Assembly: GCA_015059405.1 (NCBI GenBank)
Contig: SVAL01000002.1
Coordinates: 1-64,000 of the forward strand
Reading direction: 5' to 3'
Source: Bacillota bacterium
Lineage (GTDB): Bacteria > Bacillota_I > Bacilli_A > RF39 > UBA660
Length of the DNA stretch: 64,000 bases
Part shown: one piece after another, positions 25,711 to 35,250 of the stretch
How the letters are laid out: every line of letters begins with the position of its first letter
How positions within the stretch are numbered: the first letter of the stretch is position 1
Translations under genes and position numbers: made by a program
The notes under the pieces: generated by a model
Told to the model about the DNA's origin: nothing
The model's input: the letters and a program-made list of their open reading frames with translations, nothing else
Databases searched by the model: none

Positions 25711-27213
25711 TTAATACTCTTTCTTTAACCCATCTTTATTTAATATATATAAACTATCAATAACTTCTTCTATATACTTACGATCATGAGAAACACTAAT
25801 AATACAACCAGAAAAATCTCTTAAAACACTTCTAATAACAGGATTGGATAAAGGACTAACATTTCTAGTAGGTTCATCAAGTATTAATACATTCACTTGA
25901 TCAAGAACTAATTTAATTAAAAATAATTTAGCTTTAGAACCATTACTTAAATTGCTAATCTTACCACTCATTTCTTCTTTAGTAAATTTCATATTACCTA
26001 AATACATTCTTGATTTAGTAATATCTTCTTTCTTCTTACTATCACAAATAAAATCTAAGACGTATTCATATTTTTCTAAAACATCATCATAATTTTGTGG
26101 CATATAACCAACTCTAATATCATCTCTATTATTTAAAAAACTATATATTTGTTTTATTAAAGTACTTTTTCCACAACCATTAGATCCAATAATACATATA
26201 TGACTATTACCAATTACTTCCATATTTATATTTTTAGCTAACAATTTATCCCCTATATACAAATCATAATTATCTAACTTTAATATAACCTTACTATTTG
26301 GTAATGAACTTTTTTCAAAATAAAAGTTAATATTTTCTTCTACATCAGGAAACTCCGTCATTTCCATATTATTTAATTTATTTTCTTGATGCTTTAACGT
26401 ATGCATCTTTCTTTTCAAAATAGCTGCCTCAAATGGTTTACTTCTTGAAATAACATTTTGCTTATGTTCAACAATCTGCATAACCTGAAATAGTTTAGCC
26501 TGTCTTTTACGAAAATCTCTTTTATCACTTTTTGCCATTTGAATTTGCTTAGAAATAGATTTTAATCTTTTATCTACATATGTATCATAATCAATCTTTA
26601 ATAACGTGTGACGACACTCCGTTTTATTTTTAATTTGCTCTAAATGAAGTATCATATTAGCAGTTTTAGAAAGCAAGACTTCATCATGAGATACATAAAC
26701 AATTGGTTTACTAGTACTATTAATAAAATTCTCTAACCACAACAACGTATCTATATCAAGATCATTGGTGGGTTCATCTAAAAATAAGATATCAGCTTCA
26801 CTAAGTAAGATCTTAAGTATACTAACTTTAACTTTTTCTCCACCACTCAAAGTATACATATACTGTTCTAAAATAGAATCATCAAATAAAAACATATCCA
26901 AATATTTATATAAACTATTTATTTTTTCATAATAATCATTTTTATCCAAAAATAAATAATCAAATACTTTTAAAGATAATTCAAAACTATCTAAAGATTG
27001 TTTTAAATAACCAACACAATTACCATATAAATTAATTATTCCTTCTATTTTAGCATAATCACATACACCAAGAATTGCTTTAAGTAATGTACTCTTACCA
27101 TTACCCTCTTCTCCGATAATTGCTAGTTTATCATTTTTATTTAAAGTTAAAGATAAAGATTTAACTAAATATCTTGTATCAACAAGAATACTTAAATCAT
27201 TTATTTCAAACAT
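25711..27213 (-). CDS. ABC-F family ATPase 2, with atypical second domain
   Basis: 500 residues, two nucleotide-binding domains. Domain 1 is canonical (GEEGNGKSTLLKA, LSGGEKVK, LFLDEPTNDLD). Domain 2 has GSNGCGKSTLIKQ but the signature is LSNGSKAK and Walker B continues DEPTRNVSPLSNP in place of DEPTNHLD, a variant seen in a subgroup of Firmicutes ABC-F proteins. Probably an antibiotic ribosome-protection factor, given the translational attenuator upstream. AGGAGG lies 7 nt before the ATG. Confidence 0.85.
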   Translation of the reverse strand: MFEINDLSILVDTRYLVKSLSLTLNKNDKLAIIGEEGNGKSTLLKAILGVCDYAKIEGIINLYGNCVGYLKQSLDSFELSLKVFDYLFLDKNDYYEKINSLYKYLDMFLFDDSILEQYMYTLSGGEKVKVSILKILLSEADILFLDEPTNDLDIDTLLWLENFINSTSKPIVYVSHDEVLLSKTANMILHLEQIKNKTECRHTLLKIDYDTYVDKRLKSISKQIQMAKSDKRDFRKRQAKLFQVMQIVEHKQNVISRSKPFEAAILKRKMHTLKHQENKLNNMEMTEFPDVEENINFYFEKSSLPNSKVILKLDNYDLYIGDKLLAKNINMEVIGNSHICIIGSNGCGKSTLIKQIYSFLNNRDDIRVGYMPQNYDDVLEKYEYVLDFICDSKKKEDITKSRMYLGNMKFTKEEMSGKISNLSNGSKAKLFLIKLVLDQVNVLILDEPTRNVSPLSNPVIRSVLRDFSGCIISVSHDRKYIEEVIDSLYILNKDGLKKEY

Positions 27214-27214
27214 A

Positions 27215-27249
27215 TTATGCCTCCTTTTGGCATAATCAAAGTTTATGCC
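27215..27249 (-). promoter_or_regulatory. Translational attenuator: competing hairpins over the ABC-F 2 Shine-Dalgarno
   Basis: Three 7-nt segments compete on the transcript: GGCATAA (27249-27243), TTATGCC (27235-27229) and GGCATAA (27221-27215). Pairing of the second with the third puts AGGAGG in the loop and stem; pairing of the first with the second leaves it free. The first segment starts directly after the leader peptide's stop codon, so a ribosome there controls which hairpin forms. Confidence 0.75.
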
Positions 27250-27273
27250 CTACTTATTAACTAATATGCTCAT
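27250..27273 (-). CDS. Seven-residue leader peptide of ABC-F 2
   Basis: MSILVNK, preceded by a strong GAGGTGG site and followed by the hairpin set above. Ribosomes terminating at its TAG would cover the first hairpin segment, favouring the form that hides the ABC-F Shine-Dalgarno; drug-stalled ribosomes near the start would not. The extended -10 box TGATATAAT (27306-27298 region) supplies the promoter. Confidence 0.65.
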   Translation of the reverse strand: MSILVNK

Positions 27274-27303
27274 TTTCCCACCTCACAATATAACCTTATT
27301 ATA

Positions 27304-27328
27304 TCAAAAAAGTAGGACTATCCTACTT
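27304..27328 (-). terminator. Terminator after the 371-residue gene
   Basis: Stem AAGTAGGA / TCCTACTT with a 3-nt loop, followed by TTTTTTG on the minus strand. It overlaps the end of the coding region and lies immediately upstream of the ABC-F 2 leader promoter. Confidence 0.75.
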
Positions 27329-28445
27329 ATTTTTTTAACTTTACTTTAGATTTTTCTAACGCTTCAGATTTATAAGTAATAGTATGAGAATCATAATCTA
27401 CTACCTTAAGTCCATCTACTCCTAATTTACAAATAGTAACATCATAACTACCAGATTCTACTTTTAATTCGGAAGCTACAGTATTAGGAATAAAATAACA
27501 AAGTCTTCCTTCACTACTTCTATTACCATTAGAAAACTCACTATAAACAGAATATAAATATTTAGAAAAGAAACTATAATCATTTTTTATCATTGTACAA
27601 GGTCCATATTTACCTAAATACATAACATCTTCTCCAAACACTTTAACCGCAGTCTTAAATCCATCTCCAAACCAAGAATCATTATGACCACCAACTATTC
27701 CAACAAATGGAATATCTATTTTTAAAACTCTTTTATTTTTCTTACCAAAATTTTCTAATTTTTTAACTAAACTATCCATAACTCTTTTATTAGAGTTCGC
27801 AAGAGAATAAATATTATAAAAAACATCGAATAAATCCCCCATTAAAACAATTCCATCAACTGGAACATCTTTCATATCACTAACTAATTGATTCTTAAAA
27901 TTAATGTATTCAATCAAAGAATCATATAATTTTTCTTCATCTATACTACCATCTTCATTAATACATTTACCACCTATACTAACACCAGTAACAATTGCAA
28001 AATTCAAAGTATCAAGAGATGTCTTATTTTCTATCTTTATATCAGTTCCCAATATTGTAATCAAAGGATTACCACAAATATCTTCATCATAAATATATTC
28101 TTGCAAACTCCAAAAATTAATATTATCAATGACAGTACTTCTAATATCAGGAAGTGTAGCATCTAATCTACAAAGTTTACAAAAATCAACTAAAGATAAA
28201 CTCTTACCATCACTATTAAGTAAAGTATTAAATACCCTAAAAGGAACCATATCACTTTTCCTTATATTATACTCAAATAAATTACAATAATAATTATATA
28301 CTTCCCCATCTCTATTAAAATCAGTATTATTTTTACCTAAGCAATCACAATAAGCCTGTTCATAAATTGCTTTTTCTACACTAGTTAATTCAACACCTAA
28401 ACTTCTTTTTCTAATAGCTTCCGCTAAAGTCCTTAAAAAGTTCAT
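27327..28445 (-). CDS. Possible calcineurin-like metallophosphoesterase, divergent
   Basis: 372 residues, no signal peptide. VDGIVLMGDLFDVFYNI (near residue 205) and VGIVGGHNDSWFGDG (near 255) resemble the GDxxD and GNHD/E motifs of calcineurin-like phosphoesterases, but the usual N-terminal DxH motif is not evident and GNHD is rearranged to GGHND. The N-terminal 120 residues are charged and unassigned. The enzymatic assignment is tentative. Single gene between terminators. Confidence 0.4.
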   Translation of the reverse strand: MNFLRTLAEAIRKRSLGVELTSVEKAIYEQAYCDCLGKNNTDFNRDGEVYNYYCNLFEYNIRKSDMVPFRVFNTLLNSDGKSLSLVDFCKLCRLDATLPDIRSTVIDNINFWSLQEYIYDEDICGNPLITILGTDIKIENKTSLDTLNFAIVTGVSIGGKCINEDGSIDEEKLYDSLIEYINFKNQLVSDMKDVPVDGIVLMGDLFDVFYNIYSLANSNKRVMDSLVKKLENFGKKNKRVLKIDIPFVGIVGGHNDSWFGDGFKTAVKVFGEDVMYLGKYGPCTMIKNDYSFFSKYLYSVYSEFSNGNRSSEGRLCYFIPNTVASELKVESGSYDVTICKLGVDGLKVVDYDSHTITYKSEALEKSKVKLKK

Positions 28446-28499
28446 ATAACCACCCCAATAGTTGCCTAATTATACCACAAAATCAAGAAAAAATCAAAT

Positions 28500-29324
28500 T
28501 CAACTACAATACTTACCTATTTCAACAATAACTGTTGCACCATCATTCTTTAATCTCTCACAAATTACATCATCAACTATACATCTATTATCTTTATAAT
28601 CACTAACTATATAAGTACCATATTTGCTATATCCTAAAGCACAATATTCTTTTTCTTCAACTTCATAAAAATTAATGTGTATAAAAGGGCTAGCTTCCTT
28701 TACTGATTTAACTACTATATAATCATCCTCATCTCTAACTTTTTCATAGAATCTATAGTTTCCGTACCAGGCAATATTTTCCCATTCATTATAATAATAA
28801 TTAATATAATTTTCTTTATCACTTTTAGAAACAACCCTAACATTAATATCAAAAAAAGATAAAATACGAGATTCCACTTCAGTCATTTCTACACCCACTT
28901 CATTAGTATAAATCCCATTTATAAAAGGAATTGTATCATCTTCTTTTTTTAACTCTTTAATTTCAAAATATTGATATAAAGAAAATAATCCTAAACAAGA
29001 TAAAAGCATTATACTTAATATTAAAACAATTAAACTTTTTCTCTTATTTTTTCTCCCACTTTTTAACATTTCAACAGTCTTTTTATTAGACTCTTCTATA
29101 TAGTTATCTTTCTCTATTTTCTTGCACTTTAAAAGTTCTAAAACAGAAACATCTAATTCCTTACCAATACCCTCAAATAAAGAAATATCTGGCATATAAT
29201 TACCATTTTCCCATCTAGAAATAGTTCTACTATTAACACCTAATTTTTCTCCTAATTGTTCTTGTGTTAATTTCTTTTCCTTTCTTAATTTTGCAATAAA
29301 CTTTCCAAACTCTTTTTGATTCAT
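28500..29324 (-). CDS. XRE-family HTH protein with membrane anchor
   Basis: 274 residues. An N-terminal XRE/Cro HTH (residues 6-60, LRKEKKLTQEQLGEKLGVNSRTISRWENG) is followed by a charged linker, one transmembrane helix (near 100-120) and an extracytoplasmic C-terminal domain of about 150 residues. This layout suggests a membrane-bound regulator sensing an outside signal. Start is the ATG after GAGGTGAAA. The following upstream gene is also XRE type. Confidence 0.8.
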   Translation of the reverse strand: MNQKEFGKFIAKLRKEKKLTQEQLGEKLGVNSRTISRWENGNYMPDISLFEGIGKELDVSVLELLKCKKIEKDNYIEESNKKTVEMLKSGRKNKRKSLIVLILSIMLLSCLGLFSLYQYFEIKELKKEDDTIPFINGIYTNEVGVEMTEVESRILSFFDINVRVVSKSDKENYINYYYNEWENIAWYGNYRFYEKVRDEDDYIVVKSVKEASPFIHINFYEVEEKEYCALGYSKYGTYIVSDYKDNRCIVDDVICERLKNDGATVIVEIGKYCS

Positions 29325-29414
29325 TTCTTTCACCTCTAGAATAACTATAATAAAATTATATCTTTTTTTACACGACATAAAAAGCGAATAAAAAAGATAG
29401 TTAAAAACTATCTC

Positions 29415-30191
29415 TTAAATATTAAGAAAATAATCAAGTACCAAATTAGTAAAAATTTCAACTGCAAAATAACTTGTTAAAATAGAAAGAGAAGCAAAAG
29501 ATACTTTTAAAAGTACTTCTTTCTTAGACTTAAATGCATTAATAATAAATCTAATTCCAAGTATAAAAATAAATATATTAATTACTACTAACAAACCAGT
29601 AATATAATCATTATTTAATAATTTAACAATTGGTAATAATGCATCATGATATATATCCGTATCATTGTACCAACTCCATGTATTTCTCAACCAAGTAAAA
29701 ATTAAATTTATAAAAGTAAGAACAACAAGAATAACAGTACTGTCAATCTTTTTAATTAACTTCTTTAAAAATTTCATATCATTTTTTCCTTTATACATAA
29801 CACATGTATAAATAAAAAGTGCTGTTGCTAAAATTACACCTAAAAAGAAAATCCCTAAAGCAACAATTACACCCGCTAAAGAAATTAAAAATACAAATAA
29901 TATAATAGATAAAACATATATTCCCAAACTTAATCCTATACCTTTGGCTTTCATATTTTCATGTTCTTTTTCTTCTTTAACAATTTCTTCTTTTTTCTTA
30001 CCAGTTAATAGTTCATCACTACTTATTTCATATAATTCACAAAGTGGAATTATCTTATCAAAATCAGGACTACTTTGACCTGTTTCCCATTTAGAAATAG
30101 TTTGACGAGAAACATTTAATCTATCAGCTACTTCTTCTTGTGATAAACCTTTTTCCTTTCTTAACTTTAATAACTTATCTTCTATTTTCAT
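29415..30191 (-). CDS. XRE-family HTH protein with multiple membrane segments
   Basis: 258 residues. HTH at residues 5-60 (LRKEKGLSQEEVADRLNVSRQTISKWETG), then a lysine-rich linker and about five transmembrane helices (85-255). Such HTH-membrane proteins are common in Firmicutes; the ligand is unknown. GAGGTGA precedes the ATG. Adjacent to a second XRE-membrane regulator but separated by a terminator-like region. Confidence 0.8.
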   Translation of the reverse strand: MKIEDKLLKLRKEKGLSQEEVADRLNVSRQTISKWETGQSSPDFDKIIPLCELYEISSDELLTGKKKEEIVKEEKEHENMKAKGIGLSLGIYVLSIILFVFLISLAGVIVALGIFFLGVILATALFIYTCVMYKGKNDMKFLKKLIKKIDSTVILVVLTFINLIFTWLRNTWSWYNDTDIYHDALLPIVKLLNNDYITGLLVVINIFIFILGIRFIINAFKSKKEVLLKVSFASLSILTSYFAVEIFTNLVLDYFLNI

Positions 30192-30269
30192 TTTATCACC
30201 TCGAGAAAATTATATAATTTTATTAATTATAAACACCACCAACTATACTTGGAAATTACGCAACTAACT

Positions 30270-30629
30270 TTAACATTTACCATTTATTTCCTTTTCTATC
30301 CATTTAATAATAACATCTACTAAATATTCTTTTTCTGATTCAGATAACTCTTTATCTTTCTTTATATGATGCCACTTTTCTATACACCCTCTACAACAAG
30401 TCGCTGTTGCATGTTGTGCAATAAAAACAGGATGACCTCTCATAGGTGTTTGCCTACCATCATTTTCTTTTAATAGACCAAGTCTTGTATCTACAAAATT
30501 ATAAGCATGATCCATTATTTCATCTATTCCTTTTTCTAATACATATTCTCTATCTTTATCTTTCAAATGAAATCTATTTCTAAAATTAGACTTAGCTAAA
30601 CGTTCTAATAAACTATCTATATCATTCAT
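30270..30629 (-). CDS. DUF4186-type protein
   Basis: 119 residues. RLAKSNFRNRFHLKDKDREYV, then GRQTPMRGHPVFIAQHATATCCRGCIEKWHHI match the conserved core of DUF4186, with a Cys/His cluster (HATATCCRGCIEKWH) likely to bind metal. Function of the family is unknown to me. GGTGAT upstream of the ATG. Confidence 0.75.
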   Translation of the reverse strand: MNDIDSLLERLAKSNFRNRFHLKDKDREYVLEKGIDEIMDHAYNFVDTRLGLLKENDGRQTPMRGHPVFIAQHATATCCRGCIEKWHHIKKDKELSESEKEYLVDVIIKWIEKEINGKC

Positions 30630-30678
30630 ATTATCACCATATAAATTATATCAAAAAAAGAAGACTATTTCTAATCTT

Positions 30679-31335
30679 CTAAAATTCTTGACTCTTTTTA
30701 ACTTTTCTATATACAACAAATATTATAAGACCTACTATAGCAGCTATAATTATTTTTACATATAAAGGAATAATCCCATCATCTATAGTTTTAGTTGCAG
30801 TTTGAATCTTTTCTGTTTTACTAACTTGAAAAACAATTTCTCCTTTTTCAAAATCATTCCATTTATAAATACCTTTTTCTTCATCTACTTCATCTGCATT
30901 ATGTTTAAGTACTACTTTATCAGTCTTAAAAACAATATCACTACTAGATAAATATTCACATACCATATCACCTTCTAAATGAAAATAATAATAATCATCT
31001 TTATCTAGAAATGTTTTATATCTAAAACAATTTTTATATACTAATGAATTATCAATAGAAATATTATCATACTTAAAATCAAGTGTTAATGTTTCACTTT
31101 TTTCATCATTAGTAAACTCATATTTATAAGAATTCTTCTCATCTAATTTAACCAAATTAGGATTTGTTTTAACTCTATTAATCCCAAATTCACTTAGACT
31201 TCCATTAATTTTTTCTTCATTAATAACAATATGTTCACTAAAAACATCATTTTCATAAGTTAATTCATATTTTGCTGTACATCCAGTTAATACAAATAAC
31301 GCAATTAATACTAATAAAACCTTTTTTATTCTCAT
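30679..31335 (-). CDS. Lipoprotein with C-terminal membrane helix
   Basis: 218 residues. Lipobox LTGC (Cys19) after a hydrophobic signal, an extracytoplasmic beta-rich domain and a C-terminal transmembrane helix (about 190-212) with a basic tail. The double anchoring (lipid plus helix) is typical of mollicute and Bacilli surface lipoproteins of unknown role. It begins 2 nt after the stop of the C39-like gene, so they are cotranscribed and probably coupled. Confidence 0.75.
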   Translation of the reverse strand: MRIKKVLLVLIALFVLTGCTAKYELTYENDVFSEHIVINEEKINGSLSEFGINRVKTNPNLVKLDEKNSYKYEFTNDEKSETLTLDFKYDNISIDNSLVYKNCFRYKTFLDKDDYYYFHLEGDMVCEYLSSSDIVFKTDKVVLKHNADEVDEEKGIYKWNDFEKGEIVFQVSKTEKIQTATKTIDDGIIPLYVKIIIAAIVGLIIFVVYRKVKKSQEF

Positions 31336-31337
31336 AA

Positions 31338-32336
31338 TTATAACCCCTTTTGAGTAACTAAATAAAAGTTACTAACATCTCCATCAAATGCACTTAATGG
31401 CCAAGTTTGATCATTTTGTGCTGGTCTTGATACTTGAGCAATTGTAAATTCTCCATTCTTAACACCAGTAAGTACAAAGTAATGTCCACCACTAGTAAAT
31501 ATTCCACGTCCTGTATTATCAGCTACTAAAATAAGTGCTAAATATTTACCAGTTGCTAATTTATTCATCAATAAATCAATTCCTGCATTATTCCAATAAT
31601 AAGGACCTGTTACATCTAACCCAACATGTTTTAAATACTGAGCATTAGAACCAGCATAAGTACCACTAGAAGTACATCCACCATGTTCACAAATCCATTT
31701 TGTTGTATCAAGCGGTGTATGACCAGAAACTCCTAAAAAAGTAGATGCAATAACAGCTGATGAAGTTGGACCACATCCATGAGAACAAATAGTACCATAA
31801 GTACCATAAGGATAATCTCTAAAATCACATTGATTATAATAAATTACATCTTTACTAAAAACACCCTTTAATGTCTTATATTTATTTCTTAATTCAGCAT
31901 TTTTCTTAGATTCTTCTTCTCTTAATTTTTGTACTCTTTCTAACTCTTTCTTAGCTTCTCCCATCGCTTTATTAAGATCCGCTTTTTCTTTTTCTTTTTC
32001 CGCATCTTCAATTGATCTAAAATGCGCTATAGTTGTAGTATTAGCATTATTCCAACAAGCAGTTGCAGAATATGATATTTGTCCAGCAAAAGAAAGTACA
32101 ATACTAACAATACTAGGAATAAAGAATACTGCTACTGCTGCTATTGCTTTAACAACAATAGACTTAGTAACTTTAGGAATAATTTTCACATCTCCTAATA
32201 CAATCTTTCCAAGTTGAATACCAGTCATAATAATTAAAGCAATTGGTACTATAATTCCAATTATTTCTATAAGATATTTTAAGTAATATATAACACTTAA
32301 AAAATCTGCTTTTTCACATACATTTAAAAATAACAT
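31338..32336 (-). CDS. Membrane protein with C39-like cysteine peptidase domain
   Basis: 332 residues. The N-terminal part has two or three membrane helices (about 10-100) like VirB2/TrbC-type proteins, then a charged coiled segment (115-150). The C-terminal domain reads YYNQCDFRDYPYG...CSHGCGPTSSAVIAST (catalytic Cys in GCGPTS) and later SGGHYFVLTGV (catalytic His), the peptidase C39_2 pattern. It could process exported peptides or cleave cell-wall cross-links. Coupled to the lipoprotein gene that follows. Confidence 0.7.
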   Translation of the reverse strand: MLFLNVCEKADFLSVIYYLKYLIEIIGIIVPIALIIMTGIQLGKIVLGDVKIIPKVTKSIVVKAIAAVAVFFIPSIVSIVLSFAGQISYSATACWNNANTTTIAHFRSIEDAEKEKEKADLNKAMGEAKKELERVQKLREEESKKNAELRNKYKTLKGVFSKDVIYYNQCDFRDYPYGTYGTICSHGCGPTSSAVIASTFLGVSGHTPLDTTKWICEHGGCTSSGTYAGSNAQYLKHVGLDVTGPYYWNNAGIDLLMNKLATGKYLALILVADNTGRGIFTSGGHYFVLTGVKNGEFTIAQVSRPAQNDQTWPLSAFDGDVSNFYLVTQKGL

Positions 32337-32401
32337 TTTATCTCTCCTACTCTATATTTTAATAATAACTTAATAAAAAATAATTAGCAATAAATATAAT
32401 A

Positions 32402-33646
32402 CTATTTTGTAAAATCAATATCTCTATTTGATATAACTTTTACTTTTTTAACTTCTTTTTTTAACAATAAATAAAATTTCTTTTCAAATAAAATATCTTC
32501 AATATTAGAATTCATCATAATATTTAAAGTACCATTAAAAGTACATATCGTACATTTAATTTTTTGAAGTCTTCCTGGCATTACAAGTGCATATATATTA
32601 TCAATATACTTTAAATAATTACTATCTACATTAATAACTCCCAAATTAGATAATGTAGAAGTTGTAGAAGTACCAAAAAACTTACCTAAATGTCCCATAA
32701 AAAACTTCTTTATAAAACAAGGAACATATCTATATCCAATATTTTTACCAAGTCTAACTTCTTTAGCTAAATACTCTTTTATTCTTTCTTCAGTTAAATT
32801 ATTTTTAAATTCTAACTTAACTTCTTCTAATATATCTTTAAAAGAAGATAAATTTTTTTCATACACTTTAGGATTAACCTTCATACATACAAAGAAATTA
32901 GATAATGTATCAACTTCAAAATGCCTTCTAATGTCAATTGGAATAGTTAAAGCTATTTCTTTTTTTGATTTTTTATCATACATACTCTCATATATAGAAT
33001 ATATATATAAAGCAGTTAAATACTCTGTAATAGTTGCATTATTCTTTTTAGCTACTAACTTTACATCATCAATATTAACCATATAATTATAAGTATTATT
33101 AATTCCTCTTTTTCTTTTTTCTCTAAATAAATAAATATTTTTTAAACCTGGATTACTTTTACTACTCTTATCATAATTTTTTATTAATTCATCATCATAT
33201 GATATTTCATATTTAGTTTCATTTTTATTATAAGAAGTATTATTCTTAATATCTAAATAATTAGAAACAATCGAAACAATAAAATTAATTGCCCCAGCAC
33301 CATCTGTTAATAAATGAAAGAAATCTACATTTATATTTTTATCATTATAAGTAACTTTAAATAAATAATCATTATTTCTAACATAATCAAAATGTTTTAA
33401 CTCTCTTTTTCTTTCCTTAACAACAGGTAACTTTTCATTATACTCAAAATAATCCCAAAACAACCCCATCTTTAACTTAACTCTAAAAGCTTCATGTGAG
33501 TCTAAAGATTTATATAAAGCATCTTCCAACACTTTCTTATCAACTTTATCTTTTAATACTATAGAAAATCTAAATACATTCGCATTCTTCTTAAAATCTA
33601 AAGAAAATATTTTAGCCGTATTATCTATATTTCTCCTCTTCTTCAT
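32402..33646 (-). CDS. Condensation-domain/alcohol acyltransferase-like protein (paralogue A)
   Basis: 414 residues. FHLLTDGAGAINFI (near residue 130) carries the HxxxDG active-site motif of the CoA-dependent acyltransferase/condensation superfamily. Later TIPIDIRRHFEVDTLSNFF corresponds to the conserved structural segment following the linker. No carrier-protein or adenylation domain is nearby, so an O- or N-acyltransferase acting on lipids or glycans is more likely than peptide synthesis. Tandem paralogue of the next gene. Confidence 0.7.
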   Translation of the reverse strand: MKKRRNIDNTAKIFSLDFKKNANVFRFSIVLKDKVDKKVLEDALYKSLDSHEAFRVKLKMGLFWDYFEYNEKLPVVKERKRELKHFDYVRNNDYLFKVTYNDKNINVDFFHLLTDGAGAINFIVSIVSNYLDIKNNTSYNKNETKYEISYDDELIKNYDKSSKSNPGLKNIYLFREKRKRGINNTYNYMVNIDDVKLVAKKNNATITEYLTALYIYSIYESMYDKKSKKEIALTIPIDIRRHFEVDTLSNFFVCMKVNPKVYEKNLSSFKDILEEVKLEFKNNLTEERIKEYLAKEVRLGKNIGYRYVPCFIKKFFMGHLGKFFGTSTTSTLSNLGVINVDSNYLKYIDNIYALVMPGRLQKIKCTICTFNGTLNIMMNSNIEDILFEKKFYLLLKKEVKKVKVISNRDIDFTK

Positions 33647-33720
33647 AAGACACCTCTATATATAAATTATAATACTAAAACAAATTATAAGTAAATTAAA
33701 AAAGAATAGATTACTCTATT

Positions 33721-33870
33721 CTAAAAATAAAAACTTTTTTTTAAAAATCTAATAAAACAAACTGGACTTTTTAAGCTAGTAATAATTTTTTTACTACCTT
33801 CTATTAAATTAAGAAAAAACTCTTTTAATATAACTTTTCTATTTCTCTTTTTTATCTTTATCGGATACAT
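33721..33870 (-). CDS. Small basic protein (49 aa) coupled to acyltransferase paralogue B
   Basis: The frame begins MYPIKIKKRNRKVILKEFF and ends with a Lys/aromatic tail. Its ribosome binding site (AGGAAGAAG) lies within the last codons of the upstream acyltransferase-like gene, whose stop is 2 nt before this ATG, so translation is likely coupled. Amphipathic and strongly basic; possibly membrane-associated. Not recognised. Confidence 0.45.
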   Translation of the reverse strand: MYPIKIKKRNRKVILKEFFLNLIEGSKKIITSLKSPVCFIRFLKKSFYF

Positions 33871-33872
33871 CT

Positions 33873-35138
33873 TTATCTTCTTCCTTTTCTAATTAATATA
33901 TTACTTTCTATATCAACTTTATTAATATATTTTTTTAAATTATTTAAAAATTCTTTTTCAAATTCAGAATCATTAATATTAGAATTCATAGTAATATTAA
34001 GTTTATCATCATATGAACAAACAGTGCATTTAATCTTTTGTACTTTATTAGGTAAAACAAGTACAAATATATTATCTATATACTTTTTATATTCACTATC
34101 TATATCAATAATTCCTATATTAGATAATCTAGATGTAGCTGAATTAGTAACACTCTTACCCATATACTTAATAAATAATTTCTTTATAAATAATGGTACT
34201 AATCTAATAGATAAATTCATTCCTAATTTAACATCTCTAGCTAAATACTCTTTTATCTTTTCACTATTTAACTTATTTAAAAACTCTTTCTTTACAAGTA
34301 AAAGAACATCTTCAAAATTAACTCTATCTTTACCTACAAAACTAGATTCAATATTAGTATAAGTAAAAAAATTAGACAAAGTCTCATCCTCATAATGAGG
34401 CCTTAAATTAATAGGAATAGATACACTAATTTCTTTTTTAGAATCTTTATTAAAATATGTTAAATATAAAGAATAAATATATATAGCAGTAAGAAACTCT
34501 GTTATAGTCGACTTTAATTCTTTACATACCTTCTTTATCTCTTTAACACTAACAGTATAATGATAAGTATTATTAACTTTCATATTACCTCTACCAGGTA
34601 TAATAAAAGCTTTTCTTAACTTATTACGTTTACTATATTTCTTATCATAATATTTTAAATATTGATCTTTAGTACTAACATCAATTCTTTCCATCCTTTT
34701 TAAAGATAAATCATATCTTAAACTTAGATAATGATAAACTAATGCTTTAAAAAATATAATCGCACCAGTCCCATCAGTTAAAACATGAAATATATCTAAA
34801 TTAATCTTATTCTTAAAATAAGTAACTTTAAATAAATAATTATTATTCTTTCTAAAATTAATATTAGCACATGGTATATCAGATTCTAATTCTACTATTG
34901 GACCCTTTTCATTAAAATCTAAATAATTCCAAAATAAACCAGTACCTAACTTAACTCTATATTCAGGATAATCATTTAAAGTTCTAATTAATGCTCTACT
35001 AAGTAAATTTACATCTACTTTTTCTTTTAGAAGTATAGAAAATCTAAAAACACTCATATCATCATCAACAGATAAAGAAAATATCTTAGCTGTATTATCA
35101 AGTTTTCTCCAACTATTTCGATAATTCTTTTTTTTCAT
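33873..35138 (-). CDS. Condensation-domain/alcohol acyltransferase-like protein (paralogue B)
   Basis: 421 residues, aligned over its length with the previous paralogue (LDNTAKIFSL near the start, FHVLTDGTGAIIFF active site, SIPINLRPHYEDETLSNFF). HxxxDG is intact. Similar length and motif spacing mean a duplicated pair that may form a heterodimer or use different substrates. RBS GAGGTGGAGG. Confidence 0.7.
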   Translation of the reverse strand: MKKKNYRNSWRKLDNTAKIFSLSVDDDMSVFRFSILLKEKVDVNLLSRALIRTLNDYPEYRVKLGTGLFWNYLDFNEKGPIVELESDIPCANINFRKNNNYLFKVTYFKNKINLDIFHVLTDGTGAIIFFKALVYHYLSLRYDLSLKRMERIDVSTKDQYLKYYDKKYSKRNKLRKAFIIPGRGNMKVNNTYHYTVSVKEIKKVCKELKSTITEFLTAIYIYSLYLTYFNKDSKKEISVSIPINLRPHYEDETLSNFFTYTNIESSFVGKDRVNFEDVLLLVKKEFLNKLNSEKIKEYLARDVKLGMNLSIRLVPLFIKKLFIKYMGKSVTNSATSRLSNIGIIDIDSEYKKYIDNIFVLVLPNKVQKIKCTVCSYDDKLNITMNSNINDSEFEKEFLNNLKKYINKVDIESNILIRKGRR

Positions 35139-35250
35139 TCCTCCACCTCTAGTAAATTATAATATAAAAACAAAGTTTTAGTAAATTATAAACAAAAATA
35201 ACTGACAAGTTGCCTATTTTTGTAACAAAAATAAGAATAGATAAACTATT

